Origin: Pseudophaeobacter leonis | Lineage (GTDB): Bacteria; Pseudomonadota; Alphaproteobacteria; Rhodobacterales; Rhodobacteraceae | Length of the DNA: 38,200 nt | NCBI RefSeq assembly: GCF_002087335.1 | Contig: NZ_MWVJ01000063.1 | Location: 1-38,200, forward strand | Reading direction: 5' to 3' | Shown: in pieces, positions 37,535 to 38,200 of the stretch | Position numbering within the stretch: position 1 is the first letter of the stretch | Layout of the letters: every line of letters begins with the position of its first letter | Made by a program: the position numbers and the translations under genes | Notes under the pieces: generated by a model | Databases searched by the model: none | Told to the model about the DNA's origin: nothing | The model's input: the letters and a program-made list of their open reading frames with translations, nothing else

Positions 37535-38194
37535 ATGGACTTTTACGGCATACCACTGGCCTCGCGCCTGTTCCTTGGCACCGCGCAATACCCCTCGCCA
37601 TCGGTGCTCTGCGATGCCATTGCCGCCAGCAAGACCGAGGTGATCACCCTGTCGCTGCGCCGCGAAACCAGTGATGGCGCGGGTACCGACTTTTGGCAGA
37701 TGCTGCGTGCAACAGGCGCCCGGATCCTGCCCAATACAGCCGGGTGCCACACAGCCCGCGAGGCGGTCACCACAGCGCAGATGGCCCGCGAGGTCTTTGG
37801 CACCGATTGGATCAAGCTTGAGGTGATTGGCCATGCCGACAGCCTGCAGCCAGATGTCTTTGGCCTGGTAGAGGCCGCGCGGATCCTAAGCGCGGACGGG
37901 TTTAAGGTCTTTCCCTATACCACCGAAGATCTGGTGGTGGGCGAACGCCTGCTGCAGGCGGGCTGCGAGGTGCTGATGCCCTGGGGCGCGCCCATTGGCT
38001 CGGGACAAGGTCTGCGTAATCCCGATGGGCTGCGCGCCATGCGGGCGCATTTCCCCCACATACCGCTGATCGTTGATGCCGGTATTGGCCGCCCCTCGGA
38101 TGCGGCCGCCGCGATGGAGCTGGGCATGGATGCGGTACTGCTGAACACCGCCGTGGCTAAGGCCGGTGACCCTGTGCCATGGCGCGCGCCATAA
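37535..38194 (+). CDS. thiG: Thiazole synthase ThiG, 3' end frameshifted, gene probably continues beyond the window
   Basis: ThiG builds the thiazole ring from DXP, dehydroglycine and ThiS-thiocarboxylate. The Schiff-base lysine is Lys94 in DWIKLEVIG. Other family blocks are [32 protein letters not shown] and [18 protein letters not shown]. The sequence follows the family up to [13 protein letters not shown], then reads PWRAP and stops. Inserting one G near 38,174-38,176 (gtggcc for gtgcc) restores VAMARA, after which the frame is open to the window edge. The family is about 255 residues, versus 219 here. It is therefore either a true truncation of the last ~40 residues or a base-call error. 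Confidence 0.9.
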   Translation: MDFYGIPLASRLFLGTAQYPSPSVLCDAIAASKTEVITLSLRRETSDGAGTDFWQMLRATGARILPNTAGCHTAREAVTTAQMAREVFGTDWIKLEVIGHADSLQPDVFGLVEAARILSADGFKVFPYTTEDLVVGERLLQAGCEVLMPWGAPIGSGQGLRNPDGLRAMRAHFPHIPLIVDAGIGRPSDAAAAMELGMDAVLLNTAVAKAGDPVPWRAP

Positions 38195-38200
38195 GCAAGG

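Overview
The window looks like a chromosomal segment of an alphaproteobacterium of the Roseobacter/Rhodobacteraceae type. The grounds are high-GC coding sequence, a BioR-type operator before the biotin operon, a TPP riboswitch before thiCOSG, a fused two-domain ProW, and a light-stress gene cluster with ECF11 (RpoE/ChrR)-like promoters. Family assignments rest on motifs and gene order read by eye; no database search was run.

Layout. 1-1,100: decayed prophage remnants (lambda-type portal, small tail-region ORF). 1,137-2,351: the first ~400 residues of an SpvB/Tc-toxin-like secreted protein, cut off where it meets a convergent signal-peptide ORF (2,343-2,528). 3,061-4,050: a wrecked IS481-type transposase. 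4,155-8,086 (minus): the Anbu operon, comprising a circularly permuted ATP-grasp, an alpha-E protein, a transglutaminase and a proteasome-like peptidase. 8,199-9,587: a periplasmic NylB-like serine hydrolase. 9,993-13,245: a TetR regulator divergent from a flavin monooxygenase and an alpha/beta hydrolase, followed by a short-chain dehydrogenase fossil. 13,219-20,528: a LysR regulator divergent from an M19 dipeptidase and a complete dpp-type ABC importer. 20,621: a VOC protein. 21,309-24,436: a photo-oxidative-stress block with a photolyase-like gene facing a minus-strand set (peroxidase fossil, tspO, SDR, photolyase-related fossil). 24,723-29,534 (minus): DUF2478 and proXVW. 29,877-34,018 (minus): bioBFDA. 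34,241-38,194 (plus): TPP riboswitch and thiC-thiO-thiS-thiG.

How the genes work together. The Anbu operon pairs a predicted peptide-bond-forming enzyme with two predicted peptide-cleaving enzymes, which suggests a small peptide-tagging or modification cycle. The dpp transporter and dipeptidase import and cleave (D-)dipeptides. proXVW imports betaine-like osmolytes. The photolyase, SDR, TspO and peroxidase genes appear to be co-regulated by an extracytoplasmic sigma factor that responds to singlet oxygen. The right-hand third makes two cofactors, biotin and thiamine.

Two window-wide oddities stand out. First, many well-conserved genes carry a single small lesion: alpha-E, M19 dipeptidase, dppF, proW, bioB and thiG have 1-2 nt indels and bioA has an internal amber codon. 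This is either a sequence of modest accuracy or a genome in decay. Second, short tandem repeats (8-30 bp) recur at gene boundaries, both between genes and in frame as low-complexity protein tails. No tRNA, rRNA or CRISPR array was seen.
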